In this document: one piece after another, positions 1 through 8,413 of the stretch | How positions within the stretch are numbered: position 1 is the first letter of the stretch | Layout: each line of letters starts with the position of its first letter | NCBI RefSeq assembly: GCF_008329905.1 | Contig: NZ_CP032155.1 | Span: forward strand, 372,001-436,000 | Direction of reading: 5' to 3' | Length of the DNA: 64,000 nt | Source of the DNA: Mycobacterium sp. ELW1 | GTDB taxonomy: Bacteria; Actinomycetota; Actinomycetes; Mycobacteriales; Mycobacteriaceae | Translations under genes and position numbers: made by a program | Notes under the pieces: model-generated | Databases searched by the model: none | Told to the model about the DNA's origin: nothing | The model's input: only the letters and a program-made list of their open reading frames with translations

Positions 1-826
1 TGCCGCGCAGCATCTCGGTCAGCGACGCCCACTGCGTGGTGACCCCGGAGGACTCGATGAAGTCCAGGAACGGCGGACTGATCCGGCCCAGCAGCAGCAG
101 CGCGACCACCCACCAGGTCACTGCGAGCGCCGAGGCCAGCGCCCACCACGCGCTGAACCTCAGCCACACCCGGTTGGGCCGGTGACACAGCCACCAGATG
201 ATCGCAGGCAGGCAGCCGGTGAGCGTTGCGACCGCGTTGACCGCGCCCATCAACGCCAGTGCGAGGCCGGCCCGCCCGGCCAGCACCCGCAACGATCTGC
301 TTCTCCCCGACGCCGGTCCGGTGGCTCCGTCACTGCCGCGCAGCGCAAGGATCACCGGCAGCAGCACCCACGGCGCCAGCATCATCGGCAGCGTCTCCGA
401 CGAGATCGACCCGAGCGTCGTCAGCACCCGCGGGGACAGCGCGAACGCCAGAGCGCCGATGATGCGCGACGAGCGGGTCCCGATGCCCAGAGCCTCGGCC
501 ACCCGCAACAGGCCCCAGAATCCGGCGGTCAGCAGCAACGCCCACCAGAGCCGCTGAGTGACCCAGCCGGGCAACCCGAGGGTGTCGCCGAGCAGGAAGA
601 ACGCCCCGTGCGGGAAGAGGTAGCCGTACGCCTGGTTCTGTGCCTGCCCGAACGGCAGGTCGCTGTTCCACAGATTGGCCGCGCGGCTGAGGAAACGCAG
701 CGGATTGGCGGTCAGATCGAGCTTGGTGTCCGGCGAGATCAGTCCCGGCGACTGGGCGAAACACAACACCAGCGCGACAAGGAAGACACAGGAGAGCCAA
801 CGCCGCGATAGCGGCGGGGTCGTAAT
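1..826 (-). CDS. aftD: Arabinofuranosyltransferase AftD, N-terminal part (cut by window edge)
   Basis: This is the N-terminal ~275 residues of a large membrane arabinofuranosyltransferase of arabinogalactan and lipoarabinomannan synthesis; the rest lies outside the window. Read on the minus strand, the frame gives a hydrophobic first segment, then SPGLISPDTKLDLTANPLRF and LWNSDLPFGQAQNQAYGYLF, which I recognise as the AftD start. It lies just downstream of a DUF2613-type gene and is divergent from lpqI, as in M. tuberculosis Rv0236c/Rv0236A/Rv0237. The start is odd: no ATG, GTG or TTG lies in frame upstream of the first membrane segment. An ATT at 826-824 sits 5 nt after GGAGG (836-832), and I placed the start there. 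A CTG further upstream, or a sequence error, are alternatives. The function is well supported; the start is not. Confidence 0.85.
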   Translation of the reverse strand, partial: MTTPPLSRRWLSCVFLVALVLCFAQSPGLISPDTKLDLTANPLRFLSRAANLWNSDLPFGQAQNQAYGYLFPHGAFFLLGDTLGLPGWVTQRLWWALLLTAGFWGLLRVAEALGIGTRSSRIIGALAFALSPRVLTTLGSISSETLPMMLAPWVLLPVILALRGSDGATGPASGRSRSLRVLAGRAGLALALMGAVNAVATLTGCLPAIIWWLCHRPNRVWLRFSAWWALASALAVTWWVVALLLLGRISPPFLDFIESSGVTTQWASLTEMLRG

Positions 827-872
827 GGGCGCCTCCGTGACCGCGGGGGAGGCGGCGGCGAGCGTGCTCAGG

Positions 873-1046
873 CTAGCCGCGGTTGCCGTACTCGACGCGG
901 TTCAGCACCGACGACGCCGGGTCGCCGGGCGACAGCGGCGGTTTGGTGTCCTGCTGGATCATCAGCGTCACGCCGAAGATCGCGGCGGCTCCGAGCAGCA
1001 GACCGACCACGATGCTGGCGGCGGCAGGAACCACGAACCGGGTCAT
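873..1046 (-). CDS. Small membrane/secreted peptide, DUF2613 type (Rv0236A-like)
   Basis: This 57-codon gene starts with ATG at 1046 and ends with TAG at 873-875. The peptide begins MTRFVVPAAASIVVGLLLGA, a single membrane anchor or uncleaved signal, followed by a short polar tail ending in VEYGNRG. A clear ribosome binding site (GAGGAG) precedes the start. Length, composition and position immediately upstream of aftD match Rv0236A of M. tuberculosis, a small conserved membrane peptide of unknown function. It probably shares a transcript with aftD, whose start follows about 46 nt downstream. The function is unknown; proximity suggests a link with cell-wall arabinan assembly, but this is inference. 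Confidence 0.85.
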   Translation of the reverse strand: MTRFVVPAAASIVVGLLLGAAAIFGVTLMIQQDTKPPLSPGDPASSVLNRVEYGNRG

Positions 1047-1086
1047 GGTCGCTTCTCCTCGCGGGTGCTGGGACGGTGCAGATCAT

Positions 1087-1122
1087 CGGGTGAAGACCCG
1101 CAATGTCACGGGTGAATACCCG
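1087..1122. promoter_or_regulatory. Two tandem palindromic operator-like sites
   Basis: CGGGTGAAGACCCG (1087-1100) and CGGGTGAATACCCG (1109-1122) are two copies of one inverted repeat (arms CGGGT/ACCCG, 4-nt spacer). They are spaced 22 bp start to start, about two helical turns. They lie between the divergent DUF2613/aftD and lpqI genes and look like a pair of binding sites for one dimeric regulator. The regulator is unknown. Confidence 0.6.
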
Positions 1123-1140
1123 CTGGCAAACCTAGCACGC

Positions 1141-1158
1141 GGCCAACCTTGGTTGGCC
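1141..1158. promoter_or_regulatory. Perfect inverted repeat upstream of lpqI
   Basis: GGCCAACC and GGTTGGCC are perfect 8-bp arms separated by TT, 23 bp before the lpqI start. It could be a regulator site or a 5' UTR hairpin that influences lpqI expression. Nothing identifies a specific factor. Confidence 0.45.
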
Positions 1159-1181
1159 CTCGGCGAGGGCCGTGACAGCAT

Positions 1182-2399
1182 GTGCGGATGCCTAACCGCC
1201 TGTTCTCGATTCGCGGAGTCGCGGCCCTGTCGGCACTACCCCTGCTGCTCGTCGGCTGCTCAGGGACCGCTTCGCGCCCCGCGGCGTCGTCGTCGGCCCC
1301 GGCCAGCAAGCCGTCGTCGGCCAGCTCGGTGCCGTTGGCCGGACCGGTCCCGGCACCGGCCGCCCCGGCGCCGCCGGCGTGCGGCGACGGCCCCGGGTTG
1401 CTGAGTGCCATGTCGACGCGCGACAAGCTCGCCCAGGTGCTGATGGTCGGGGTCAAGGGCGCCGCCGATGCGCGCAACGTGGTGGACACCTATCACGTCG
1501 GCGGCATCTTCATCGGCAGCTGGACCGACCTGTCGATGCTGACCGACGGCTCGCTGCCCGACTACGCCAACGCCGGCCCGCTCCCGCTGGCCGTCAGCGT
1601 CGACGAGGAGGGCGGCCGGGTGGAGCGGCTGACGTCGCTGATCGGCGATGCCCCGTCGGCCCGGGTGCTGGCGCAGACCCAGACCGCGGAGCAGGTTTAT
1701 CAGCTGGCGCTGGACCGCGGACAGAAGATGCGCGGGCTCGGCATCACCATCGACTTCGCGCCCGTCGTCGACGTCACCGACGCCCCGGACGACACCGTGA
1801 TCGGCGACCGGTCGTTCTCCGGCGACCCGGCGAAGGTCACCGAGTACGCCGGTGCGTTCGCCCGCGGTCTGCGTGACGCCGGCCTGCTCCCGGTGCTCAA
1901 GCACTTTCCCGGCCACGGCCACGGCTCGGGCGACTCGCACACCGCCGGCGCGGTCACCACCCCGCCGCTGGACGCACTGATGACCAACGACCTGGTGCCC
2001 TACCGCACGCTGACCACCGAAGCGCCCGTCGCCGTGATGGTCGGCCACCTCGAGGTGCCGGGGCTGACCGGCACGACGCCGGCCAGCCTGAGCGCCGCGG
2101 CGGTGGGTCTGCTGCGCAGCGGCGGCTACGGCGGCCCGGGCTTCGACGGGCCGGTTTTCAGCGACGACCTGTCCAGCATGGCGGCCATCGCCGACCGGTA
2201 CGGGGTCGCCGAGGCGGTGCTGCGCAGCCTGCAGGCCGGCACCGACGTCGCGCTGTGGGTGACCACCGACGAGGTGCCCGCGGTGCTCGACCGGCTCGAG
2301 AAGGCGGTCAATGCGGGAGAGCTGTCGCTGCCCGCGATCGAGACTTCGATATTGCGAATGGCGCGTTTGAAAGGGCAAAGTCCCCGCTGCGGCGGTTAG
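1182..2399 (+). CDS. lpqI: Lipoprotein LpqI, beta-N-acetylglucosaminidase (GH3)
   Basis: A 405-aa secreted lipoprotein that should remove N-acetylglucosamine from peptidoglycan fragments during cell-wall recycling. The N-terminus has a signal peptide ending in the lipobox LLVGC, so the Cys is lipidated and the enzyme anchored outside the membrane. A Pro/Ala/Ser-rich linker (about residues 27-65) precedes a family 3 glycoside hydrolase domain. The NagZ-type catalytic segment KHFPGHGHGSGDSH is present, and VFSDDLSSM carries the probable nucleophile Asp. Start GTG at 1182 is preceded by GAGGG; an in-frame ATG at 1188 is possible. It corresponds to Rv0237 in both sequence and place. Confidence 0.93.
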   Translation: MRMPNRLFSIRGVAALSALPLLLVGCSGTASRPAASSSAPASKPSSASSVPLAGPVPAPAAPAPPACGDGPGLLSAMSTRDKLAQVLMVGVKGAADARNVVDTYHVGGIFIGSWTDLSMLTDGSLPDYANAGPLPLAVSVDEEGGRVERLTSLIGDAPSARVLAQTQTAEQVYQLALDRGQKMRGLGITIDFAPVVDVTDAPDDTVIGDRSFSGDPAKVTEYAGAFARGLRDAGLLPVLKHFPGHGHGSGDSHTAGAVTTPPLDALMTNDLVPYRTLTTEAPVAVMVGHLEVPGLTGTTPASLSAAAVGLLRSGGYGGPGFDGPVFSDDLSSMAAIADRYGVAEAVLRSLQAGTDVALWVTTDEVPAVLDRLEKAVNAGELSLPAIETSILRMARLKGQSPRCGG

Positions 2400-2432
2400 C
2401 CTGAGAGATTCGGCGGGCAGGAAGGCAAGGCG

Positions 2433-3053
2433 ATGGCGGGTGGCACGAAGCGGTTGCCCCGTGCCGTGCGGGAGCAGCAGATGCTCGACGCCGCTGTGCA
2501 GATGTTCTCGGTCAACGGTTATCACGAGACGTCGATGGACGTCATCGCCGGGGAGGCGCAGATCTCCAAGCCGATGCTGTATCTGTACTACGGCTCGAAG
2601 GAAGAACTCTTCGGGGCCTGCCTGAGCCGGGAACTGAGCCGCTTCACCGAAGCGGTCGGTGCGGACATCGACCTCAAGCAGAGCCCGCACGAGCTGTTGC
2701 GCAGCGTCATCTCGTCGGTGCTGCGCTACATCGACGCCAACCGCGCCTCGTGGATAGTGCTCTATACCCAGGCCACCAGCTCGCAGGCATTCGCCCACAC
2801 CGTGCGCGAGGGCCGCGAAAAGATCATCGAGATGGTCTCGCGGTTATTGGAGGCCGGCACCCGGCATCCCGAGCCCGACACCGACTTCCACATGATGGCC
2901 GTGGCTCTGGTGGGCGCAGGCGAGGCCGTCGCGACCCGGGTCAGCACGGGCGACGCGGATGTGGATGAGGCCGCCGACATGCTGATCAATCTGTTCTGGC
3001 GCGGTCTCAAGGGCGCCCCCGCGGACAAGGAAGCCTCGACCGCGACCCCCTGA
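2433..3053 (+). CDS. TetR-family transcriptional regulator (Rv0238-like)
   Basis: A 206-aa one-domain regulator. Residues ~12-58 form the TetR helix-turn-helix, with AGEAQISKPMLYLYYGSKEE as recognition helix and following helix; the remainder is the helical ligand-binding domain. It lies 33 bp after lpqI on the same strand and convergent with htdX, matching Rv0238. The ligand is unknown. The three TTAC...GTAA-type boxes near fabG4/fadA2 and fadE5 are candidate targets, but nothing in the sequence proves it. Confidence 0.88.
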   Translation: MAGGTKRLPRAVREQQMLDAAVQMFSVNGYHETSMDVIAGEAQISKPMLYLYYGSKEELFGACLSRELSRFTEAVGADIDLKQSPHELLRSVISSVLRYIDANRASWIVLYTQATSSQAFAHTVREGREKIIEMVSRLLEAGTRHPEPDTDFHMMAVALVGAGEAVATRVSTGDADVDEAADMLINLFWRGLKGAPADKEASTATP

Positions 3054-3059
3054 TCTTTT

Positions 3060-3112
3060 GCGATTTGGGCGCGCGAATCGCCGCTGGGCGAACGACAGCG
3101 CGCCGAAATCGC
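3060..3112. terminator. Bidirectional hairpin terminator between convergent tetR and htdX
   Basis: Arms GCGATTTGGGCGCGC (3060-3074) and GCGCGCCGAAATCGC (3098-3112) pair over 15 bp with one mismatch around a 23-nt loop. The hairpin fills the gap between the stops of two convergent genes. There is no U-tract, as is common in mycobacteria. Confidence 0.65.
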
Positions 3113-3966
3113 TAGAGCCCGCGCACCGTTCCGGTGAGATGCGGGTAGCCCTTGCTCAGGTTGCGCATCGAGATGTCCCAGCCGTCGGTCACCCGGTCGA
3201 CGTAGAGACCGGCGGTGGCCGGCAGGATGACCGGCTTGCCGAACTTCACCGAGTAGCGGACCGCATCGGGAATCTGCGCCTCGATGTTGGCCAAAACCGC
3301 TGCCGCACTGAACATCCCGTGGGCGATCACAGTGGGGAAGCCGAACAGCTTGGCGCCGATCGACGTGGTGTGGATCGGATTGTGATCCCCGCCGATCGAG
3401 GCGTAGCGCCGGATCTGGCCGGGGCTGATCCGCAGGATCGCATTGGGCGGCGGCAGCTTCGGCCGCTTGGGCGGCTCGGGCTTGGGCCCACCGGACAGGC
3501 TGGTGCGCTGCTGGTGGAGGAACGTCGTGACCTGATGCCAGGCGTGCTCGTTGCCCACATGGATGTCGGCGATGACGTCGACCAGCAGCCCCTTGCGATG
3601 CTCCCGCAGGTTCTCGGCGTGCACCGCGAGCTTCACGGTGTCGGTGACCGCGATCGGGCGGTACCGGGTGATCTCGTTCTCCACGTGGACTGCGCCCATG
3701 GCGGCGAACGGGAAGTCGAAGCCGGTGATGAGTGACATCACGGTGGGGAACGTCAGCACGAACGGATAGGTCAGCGGCACGGTGTCGCCGAACCGTAGGC
3801 CGGTGACCGCCGCGTAGGCGGCGACGTTGGACGGATCGATGGCCAATTCATCGACCGTCAGGGTGCGGTTGGGCAGGTGGTCGCCGCGCGGGATGAATGG
3901 CAGCGAGCCCGCCGCGGCGCGCAGCATGTTGCGCAGTCCGCTCGGCTGTTCGGTCACGGTTGTCAC
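3112..3966 (-). CDS. htdX: (R)-3-hydroxyacyl thioester dehydratase HtdX (MaoC fold)
   Basis: A 284-aa double hot-dog dehydratase that should convert 3-hydroxyacyl thioesters to trans-2-enoyl thioesters. The C-terminal half carries the hydratase-2 motif YASIGGDHNPIHTTSIGAKL followed by VIAHGMFSAA, with the catalytic Asp and His. The N-terminal half is the degenerate hot-dog fold usual for this class. GTG at 3966 begins one base after the fabG4 stop, so the two genes are translationally coupled. FabG4 (ketoreductase) plus HtdX form two consecutive steps of a FAS-II-like or reverse beta-oxidation cycle. It matches Rv0241c in length and place. Confidence 0.93.
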   Translation of the reverse strand: MTTVTEQPSGLRNMLRAAAGSLPFIPRGDHLPNRTLTVDELAIDPSNVAAYAAVTGLRFGDTVPLTYPFVLTFPTVMSLITGFDFPFAAMGAVHVENEITRYRPIAVTDTVKLAVHAENLREHRKGLLVDVIADIHVGNEHAWHQVTTFLHQQRTSLSGGPKPEPPKRPKLPPPNAILRISPGQIRRYASIGGDHNPIHTTSIGAKLFGFPTVIAHGMFSAAAVLANIEAQIPDAVRYSVKFGKPVILPATAGLYVDRVTDGWDISMRNLSKGYPHLTGTVRGL

Positions 3967-3967
3967 C

Positions 3968-5338
3968 TCAAGCTCCCAGCATCGCCTGGCCGCAGACTCG
4001 GATCGTATTGCCGGTCACGGCATTCGACGCGGGACTGGCGAAGTAGGCGATGGTCTCGGCGACGTCGACCGGCTTGCCGCCCTGATACAGGGAGTTCAGC
4101 CGGCGGCCGACCTCGCGGGTGGCCAACGGGATCGCGGCGGTCATTGCGGTCTCGATGAAACCGGGTGCGACGGCGTTGATCGTGATGCCCTTCTCCGCCA
4201 GCGACGGTGCGAGCGCCTCGGTGAGGCCGATCATGCCGGCCTTGGTGGCCGCGTAATTGGTCTGGCCGCGGTTGCCCGCGATCCCGGCCATCGAGGACAA
4301 CCCGATGATCCGTCCGCCCTCACCGATGCTGCCGTTCTCGATCAAGCCTTCGGTAAGGCGTTGGGGTGCAAGCAGATTCACCGCGACTACGGCATCCCAG
4401 CGGGCATCGTCCATGTTGGCCAGCAGCTTGTCGCGGGTGATGCCTGCGTTGTTGACCAGGATGTCGGCACGGCCCCCGTTGTGCTCGGAGTAGTGCTCGC
4501 GCAAATGCTCGGTGATCTTGTCCACCGCATCCTCGGCGGTGACATCCAGCGGCAGGGCGGTGCCGCCCACCTTCACAGCGGTCTCGCTCAACGCATCACG
4601 CGCACTCTCGACGTCGATCGCGACGACCTTGGCGCCGTCCCGGGCGAACACCTCGGCGATCGTGGCGCCGATGCCGCGGGCCGCGCCGGTGACGATCGCA
4701 ACCTTGCCGTCCAGCGGCTTGTCCCAATCGGCGGGCGGGGTGGAATCCGCCGCCCCTACATAGAAGACCTGCCCGTCGACGTAGGCCGACTTGCCCGACA
4801 GCAGGAACCGCAGCGTCGACTCCAGTCCGGTCGCGGCGGGCTTCGCCGCCGGTGACAGGTAGACGAGCGAGACGGTGGCCCCGTGGCGCACCTCCTTGCC
4901 CAGGGACCGGGTGAATCCTTCGAGGGCGCGCTGGGCGATGCGCTCGTTGGCGCTGCCCGCCTCGTCGGGCGTGGTGCCGATCACGACGATGCGACCCGAC
5001 GGGCCGAGGTTGCGCAGCAGCGGGGTGAAGAACTCGTAGAGACCACGCAGCCCGACCGGCTCGGTGATGCCGGTGGCATCGAAGACCAGTCCGCCGAACG
5101 AGTCGGCCCAGCGGCCGCCCAGGTTGTCGGCGACCACGTCGTAGTCCTCGGCCAGCGCCGCGCGCAGCGGCTCGACCACGCGGCCGTCACCACCGATCAG
5201 CAGCGAGCCGGCCAGCGGGGGCTCACCGGCTTTGTAGCGGCGCAGCGTTTCCGGCTGCGGAATGCCGAGCTGCTTGGCCAGCAGGGAGCCCGGCGCTGAG
5301 TTGACGATCTGCGAGAAGAGGTCGGAAGCCACGAACAT
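3968..5338 (-). CDS. fabG4: 3-oxoacyl thioester reductase FabG4 (two-domain SDR)
   Basis: A 456-aa high-molecular-weight FabG that reduces 3-oxoacyl thioesters to (R)-3-hydroxyacyl thioesters. The N-terminal ~200 residues form a flavodoxin-like non-catalytic domain. The C-terminal domain is a classical SDR with cofactor motif [20 protein letters not shown], and the catalytic Ser and YAATK. I start at MFVASDLF (ATG at 5338), because the open frame upstream runs across the divergent promoter into fadA2. First gene of the fabG4-htdX operon, divergent from fadA2, with a perfect-arm palindrome in between. Matches Rv0242c. Confidence 0.94.
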   Translation of the reverse strand: MFVASDLFSQIVNSAPGSLLAKQLGIPQPETLRRYKAGEPPLAGSLLIGGDGRVVEPLRAALAEDYDVVADNLGGRWADSFGGLVFDATGITEPVGLRGLYEFFTPLLRNLGPSGRIVVIGTTPDEAGSANERIAQRALEGFTRSLGKEVRHGATVSLVYLSPAAKPAATGLESTLRFLLSGKSAYVDGQVFYVGAADSTPPADWDKPLDGKVAIVTGAARGIGATIAEVFARDGAKVVAIDVESARDALSETAVKVGGTALPLDVTAEDAVDKITEHLREHYSEHNGGRADILVNNAGITRDKLLANMDDARWDAVVAVNLLAPQRLTEGLIENGSIGEGGRIIGLSSMAGIAGNRGQTNYAATKAGMIGLTEALAPSLAEKGITINAVAPGFIETAMTAAIPLATREVGRRLNSLYQGGKPVDVAETIAYFASPASNAVTGNTIRVCGQAMLGA

Positions 5339-5375
5339 GCCTTTCGAGTTGCGATGCGGGTGGACCGGGAACGAA

Positions 5376-5391
5376 CTTACTCCAGAGTAAG
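5376..5391. promoter_or_regulatory. Operator-like palindrome between fabG4 and fadA2
   Basis: CTTACTC-CA-GAGTAAG is a palindrome with 7-bp arms in the 114-bp divergent promoter. The core TTAC-N6-GTAA recurs upstream of fadE5 at 10315-10330, suggesting one regulator for this beta-oxidation gene set. Confidence 0.6.
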
Positions 5392-5452
5392 GACCGTGCG
5401 TAGTATGGGTGGGTATACCCCCTCTCAAACCGAACCCAAAGGGGAGATTGAC

Positions 5453-6757
5453 GTGGCCTCTACCACTAGAAACAGCCGTCGGGTCGCCGTGATCGGCGGC
5501 AACCGCATTCCGTTCGCGCGCTCCGACGGCGCCTACGCCCAGGCATCCAATCAGGACATGTTCACCGCTGCCCTCGGCGGCCTGGTGGACCGTTTCGGCC
5601 TGGCCGGCGAGCAGCTCGGCGCAGTGATCGGCGGCGCGGTGCTCAAGCACAGCCGCGACTTCAACCTGATGCGTGAGAGCGTGCTCGGCAGCCAACTGTC
5701 GCCGTACACCCCGGCGATCGATCTGCAGCAGGCCTGCGGCACCGGTCTGCAGGCTGCCATCGCCGCCGCCGACGGCATCGCCGCCGGGCGCTACGAGGCC
5801 GCGGCCGCGGGCGGGGTGGACACCACCTCCGACGCCCCGATCGGCCTCGGCGACGAACTCCGTCGCACCCTGCTCAATCTGCGCCGCTCCAAGTCGAACG
5901 TGGACCGGCTGAAGCTGGTCGGCAAGCTGCCCGCCTCCCTCGGCATCGAGATCCCGACCAACGGCGAGCCGCGCACCGGGCTGTCGATGGGCGACCACGC
6001 CGCGATCACCGCCAAGCAGATGGGGATCAAGCGCGTCGATCAGGACGAGCTGGCCGCCGCCAGCCACCGCAACATGGCCGCCGCCTATGACGCCGGCTTC
6101 TTCGACGACCTCGTCAGCCCCTTCCTCGGGCTGTACCGGGACAACAACCTGCGGGCCGACTCCACCGCCGAGAAGCTGGCCAAGCTCAAGCCGGTGTTCG
6201 GCGTGCGCAACGGCGACGCGACGATGACGGCGGGCAACTCGACGCCGCTCACCGACGGCGCGTCGGTGGTACTGCTCGCCAGCGATGAGTGGGCGACGTC
6301 ACATTCGCTGACTCCGCTGGCCTACTTCGTCGACTCCGAGACCGCCGCGGTCGACTACGTCAACGGCGCCGACGGCCTGCTGATGGCACCTACGTACGCG
6401 GTGCCCCGCCTGCTGGCCCGCAATGGCCTGACCTTGCAGGACTTCGACTTCTACGAGATCCACGAGGCGTTCGCGTCGGTGGTGCTGGCCCACCTGCAGG
6501 CGTGGGAATCCGAGGAGTACTGCAAGGAGCGGCTCGGCTTGGATAGCGCACTGGGCAGCATCGACCGCTCCAAGCTCAACGTCAACGGCTCCTCGCTCGC
6601 GGCCGGCCATCCGTTCGCCGCGACCGGCGGCCGGATCGTGGCTCAGCTGGCGAAACAGCTGGCGGAAAAGCACAAGGAGACGGGTCAGCCGGTCCGCGGC
6701 TTGATCTCCATTTGCGCCGCCGGCGGCCAGGGCGTGACGGCGATTCTCGAGGCGTAG
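5453..6757 (+). CDS. fadA2: Acetyl-CoA acyltransferase (thiolase) FadA2
   Basis: A 434-aa thiolase performing CoA-dependent cleavage of 3-oxoacyl-CoA or the reverse condensation. The nucleophilic Cys lies in [11 protein letters not shown]. The other catalytic residues are in [25 protein letters not shown] (His) and ICAAGGQGV (second Cys). The start is GTG at 5453, preceded by GGGGAG (5441-5446); the longer open frame from 5354 runs through the operator and is unlikely to be coding. Together with FabG4, HtdX and FadE5 this supplies most steps of a fatty acyl cycle. Matches Rv0243. Confidence 0.94.
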   Translation: MASTTRNSRRVAVIGGNRIPFARSDGAYAQASNQDMFTAALGGLVDRFGLAGEQLGAVIGGAVLKHSRDFNLMRESVLGSQLSPYTPAIDLQQACGTGLQAAIAAADGIAAGRYEAAAAGGVDTTSDAPIGLGDELRRTLLNLRRSKSNVDRLKLVGKLPASLGIEIPTNGEPRTGLSMGDHAAITAKQMGIKRVDQDELAAASHRNMAAAYDAGFFDDLVSPFLGLYRDNNLRADSTAEKLAKLKPVFGVRNGDATMTAGNSTPLTDGASVVLLASDEWATSHSLTPLAYFVDSETAAVDYVNGADGLLMAPTYAVPRLLARNGLTLQDFDFYEIHEAFASVVLAHLQAWESEEYCKERLGLDSALGSIDRSKLNVNGSSLAAGHPFAATGGRIVAQLAKQLAEKHKETGQPVRGLISICAAGGQGVTAILEA

Positions 6758-6781
6758 AAAAAAATCGAAAAAAGTTTCCGT

Positions 6782-6945
6782 GGGTTTGTAACGAACCCGT
6801 GCGGGCTACAGATGTATTGGATAGCTCCGTGTTGCCGTCTGACCCCCCGACCCGACGGCAACACGGGGCATCCTCTTTGTTTGTGTGCTTTCTAGTGCAC
6901 AAACAGAGGACCGCCGCTGGACAAGAGGGGATTCCAGCGGCGGTC
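6782..6945. other. Structured intergenic region with four hairpins
   Basis: Downstream of fadA2, four inverted repeats follow each other. They are GGGTTTGT/ACGAACCC (6782-6798); CGTGTTGCCGTC/GACGGCAACACG with perfect 12-bp arms (6828-6839, 6854-6865); an imperfect stem CCTCTTTGTTTGTGTGC/GTGCACAAACAGAGG (about 6871-6909); and GACCGCCGCTGG/CCAGCGGCGGTC with perfect 12-bp arms (6909-6920, 6934-6945). fadA2 and the hydrolase gene converge here, so this may be a stack of terminators; a structured RNA is the alternative. No ORF here looks coding. Confidence 0.55.
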
Positions 6946-6996
6946 TCTACGAGGCCCAAAGATTGGTCCTTCGTACCTGCTGGAGACTTCTCTCCG

Positions 6997-8223
6997 CTAG
7001 CCCCGGTCTACGAGCCCCGACTGCACAAGTGCGGCGTCCACGAACTGCTGGACCGGACGGGCTTGGAAAAACCCGGTATGCCCGCCCCGATACCAGCCGA
7101 TGTCCGGCCGCCCCCAGTGCTCCCACAATCCCAGCACCTGCTCGCGCGGGTGCACTATCCGGTCGGCGACGCCGGCGTAGATGAACCGGCCCTCCGGCGC
7201 GACCTTCGGCTGCAACGACAGCGGCGAGATCATGTCCCCGATCGGCGCCGCCAGCTCCAGGGTCCGGTGCCGCGGATCGTCGAGGCTCAGTCCGGCGTGC
7301 CGGCCCAGGATCGACACCAGGTTGGCCGGCGGCACCCCGAGGATGGCACACGTCAGATCCTCGTCGAGGCTCGCGACCAGGGCGGCGATGTAGCCGCCCA
7401 GCGAGATGCCGTTCACCCCGATCCGCGCGTCGGGTTGCTGTGACCTGATCCAGGCCAGAACCCGGCGAACGTCCCACACCGCCTGGGCGGTGGCGTGAAC
7501 GTCGTCCATCACGTCCTCACCGGGGAACACCGCGCCCTTGGGCAGACCTTTGGCACGCGGGCCGTGCATCGGTAGCACCGGCAGGATGACGTTGAGGCCG
7601 AATGCCTCGTGCAGATGCCATGCCCGGAACAACGTGAGGTCCAGGTTCACCCGGCCCATCTCGGTGCCGTGGATGCACACCAGCCACGGGCGGGGCTCGC
7701 TGTGGCGCAGCATCAGCGCGTACTCGCGGCGGTTGCCGGTGTAGCTGAGCCAACGCTGGCGTCCCGGTTCCCGGGAGTACGGGGTGTAGCCGCTGTCGAA
7801 CGACATCCGCTCGTGCTTGCGGTTGCCCTTGCCGAACGTCCGGATCGACACGTTGGTCGGCGTCGGCGGCGCGGCGAAGAACCCTTCCGGCCTGGCCAGC
7901 CAGCCCTGCTTGCCGTAGAAGTCGATGGCTTTGACGACTTCGGTGTTGATCTTGTCGTAGACCGCGGCGTCGCTGAGCGGACGACGCATGCGCAGGCCGA
8001 CCAGGACGATCTCGTCCCGCAGGGCGTGGGTGGCCAGGGAGAGGGTCGGTCGCGCGACGGGCAACTCGCCGCTGCCGCCGTCGAGGTATGCGCCCCAGGA
8101 CCGTGCGTAGTAGCCAGCGGTTTTGGTGAACGGCGCGACAATATTCGCCAGCGGAGCTCCACCACTCGGCTTTTTGCCGGTGGGCGCGGTATGCGCGGGG
8201 ATTGCATCGTTGCTGTCGAGCAT
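6997..8223 (-). CDS. Alpha/beta hydrolase of unknown substrate
   Basis: About 408 aa, with a nucleophile elbow GISLGGYIAALVA (Ser within GxSxG) and a preceding CIHGTEMG oxyanion-type segment. The N-terminal ~100 residues have no motif I can name. No signal peptide is visible, so it is probably cytoplasmic. Two ATGs compete. The one at 8223 (MLDSNDAI) has AGGA 6 nt upstream, while the one at 8229 directly abuts it; I chose 8223. It lies between fadA2 and fadE5, where M. tuberculosis has no gene as I recall the map, so it is lineage-specific. It could be an esterase or lipase linked to the surrounding acyl-CoA genes; that is only guilt by association. Confidence 0.8.
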   Translation of the reverse strand: MLDSNDAIPAHTAPTGKKPSGGAPLANIVAPFTKTAGYYARSWGAYLDGGSGELPVARPTLSLATHALRDEIVLVGLRMRRPLSDAAVYDKINTEVVKAIDFYGKQGWLARPEGFFAAPPTPTNVSIRTFGKGNRKHERMSFDSGYTPYSREPGRQRWLSYTGNRREYALMLRHSEPRPWLVCIHGTEMGRVNLDLTLFRAWHLHEAFGLNVILPVLPMHGPRAKGLPKGAVFPGEDVMDDVHATAQAVWDVRRVLAWIRSQQPDARIGVNGISLGGYIAALVASLDEDLTCAILGVPPANLVSILGRHAGLSLDDPRHRTLELAAPIGDMISPLSLQPKVAPEGRFIYAGVADRIVHPREQVLGLWEHWGRPDIGWYRGGHTGFFQARPVQQFVDAALVQSGLVDRG

Positions 8224-8337
8224 TGCCATTCCTAGAATGTAGCGGATGCCCAGCACCCTGCCAGGGCCCAAAGTCCCGATATAAGCCAATTGCGGCCGTC
8301 AGCTGGCAACAAGGGTCCAAAGTCCCCGGTCACAGGG

Positions 8338-8371
8338 CCCCGAAACGCCAACGGCCCCGAAACGCCAACGG
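8338..8371. repeat. Two tandem copies of a 17-bp unit
   Basis: CCCCGAAACGCCAACGG occurs at 8338-8354 and again at 8355-8371, directly before the fadE5 terminator stem. The second copy overlaps the 5' arm of that stem. It is probably a slippage duplication. Confidence 0.5.
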
Positions 8372-8400
8372 CTCCGAGACCCGAAGGTCCCGGAGCCGTT
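8367..8400 (-). terminator. fadE5 terminator hairpin with CGAA loop
   Basis: AACGGCTCCG (8367-8376) pairs with CGGAGCCGTT (8391-8400), and inside them GACC pairs with GGTC around a CGAA tetraloop, with a single A.C mismatch between the two helices. It sits 14 bp after the fadE5 stop. The same design recurs after sdhB. Confidence 0.7.
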
Positions 8401-8413
8401 GTGCTTGGATAAC

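Noticed and set aside
1260..2798. 512-aa open frame antisense to lpqI and tetR
   Set aside because: Arg/Gly/Val/His-rich shadow of GC-rich genes; lpqI has clear motifs in the other frame.
5339..6067. N-terminal extension of fabG4
   Set aside because: It would overlap the fadA2 gene and the operator; the family start is at 5338.
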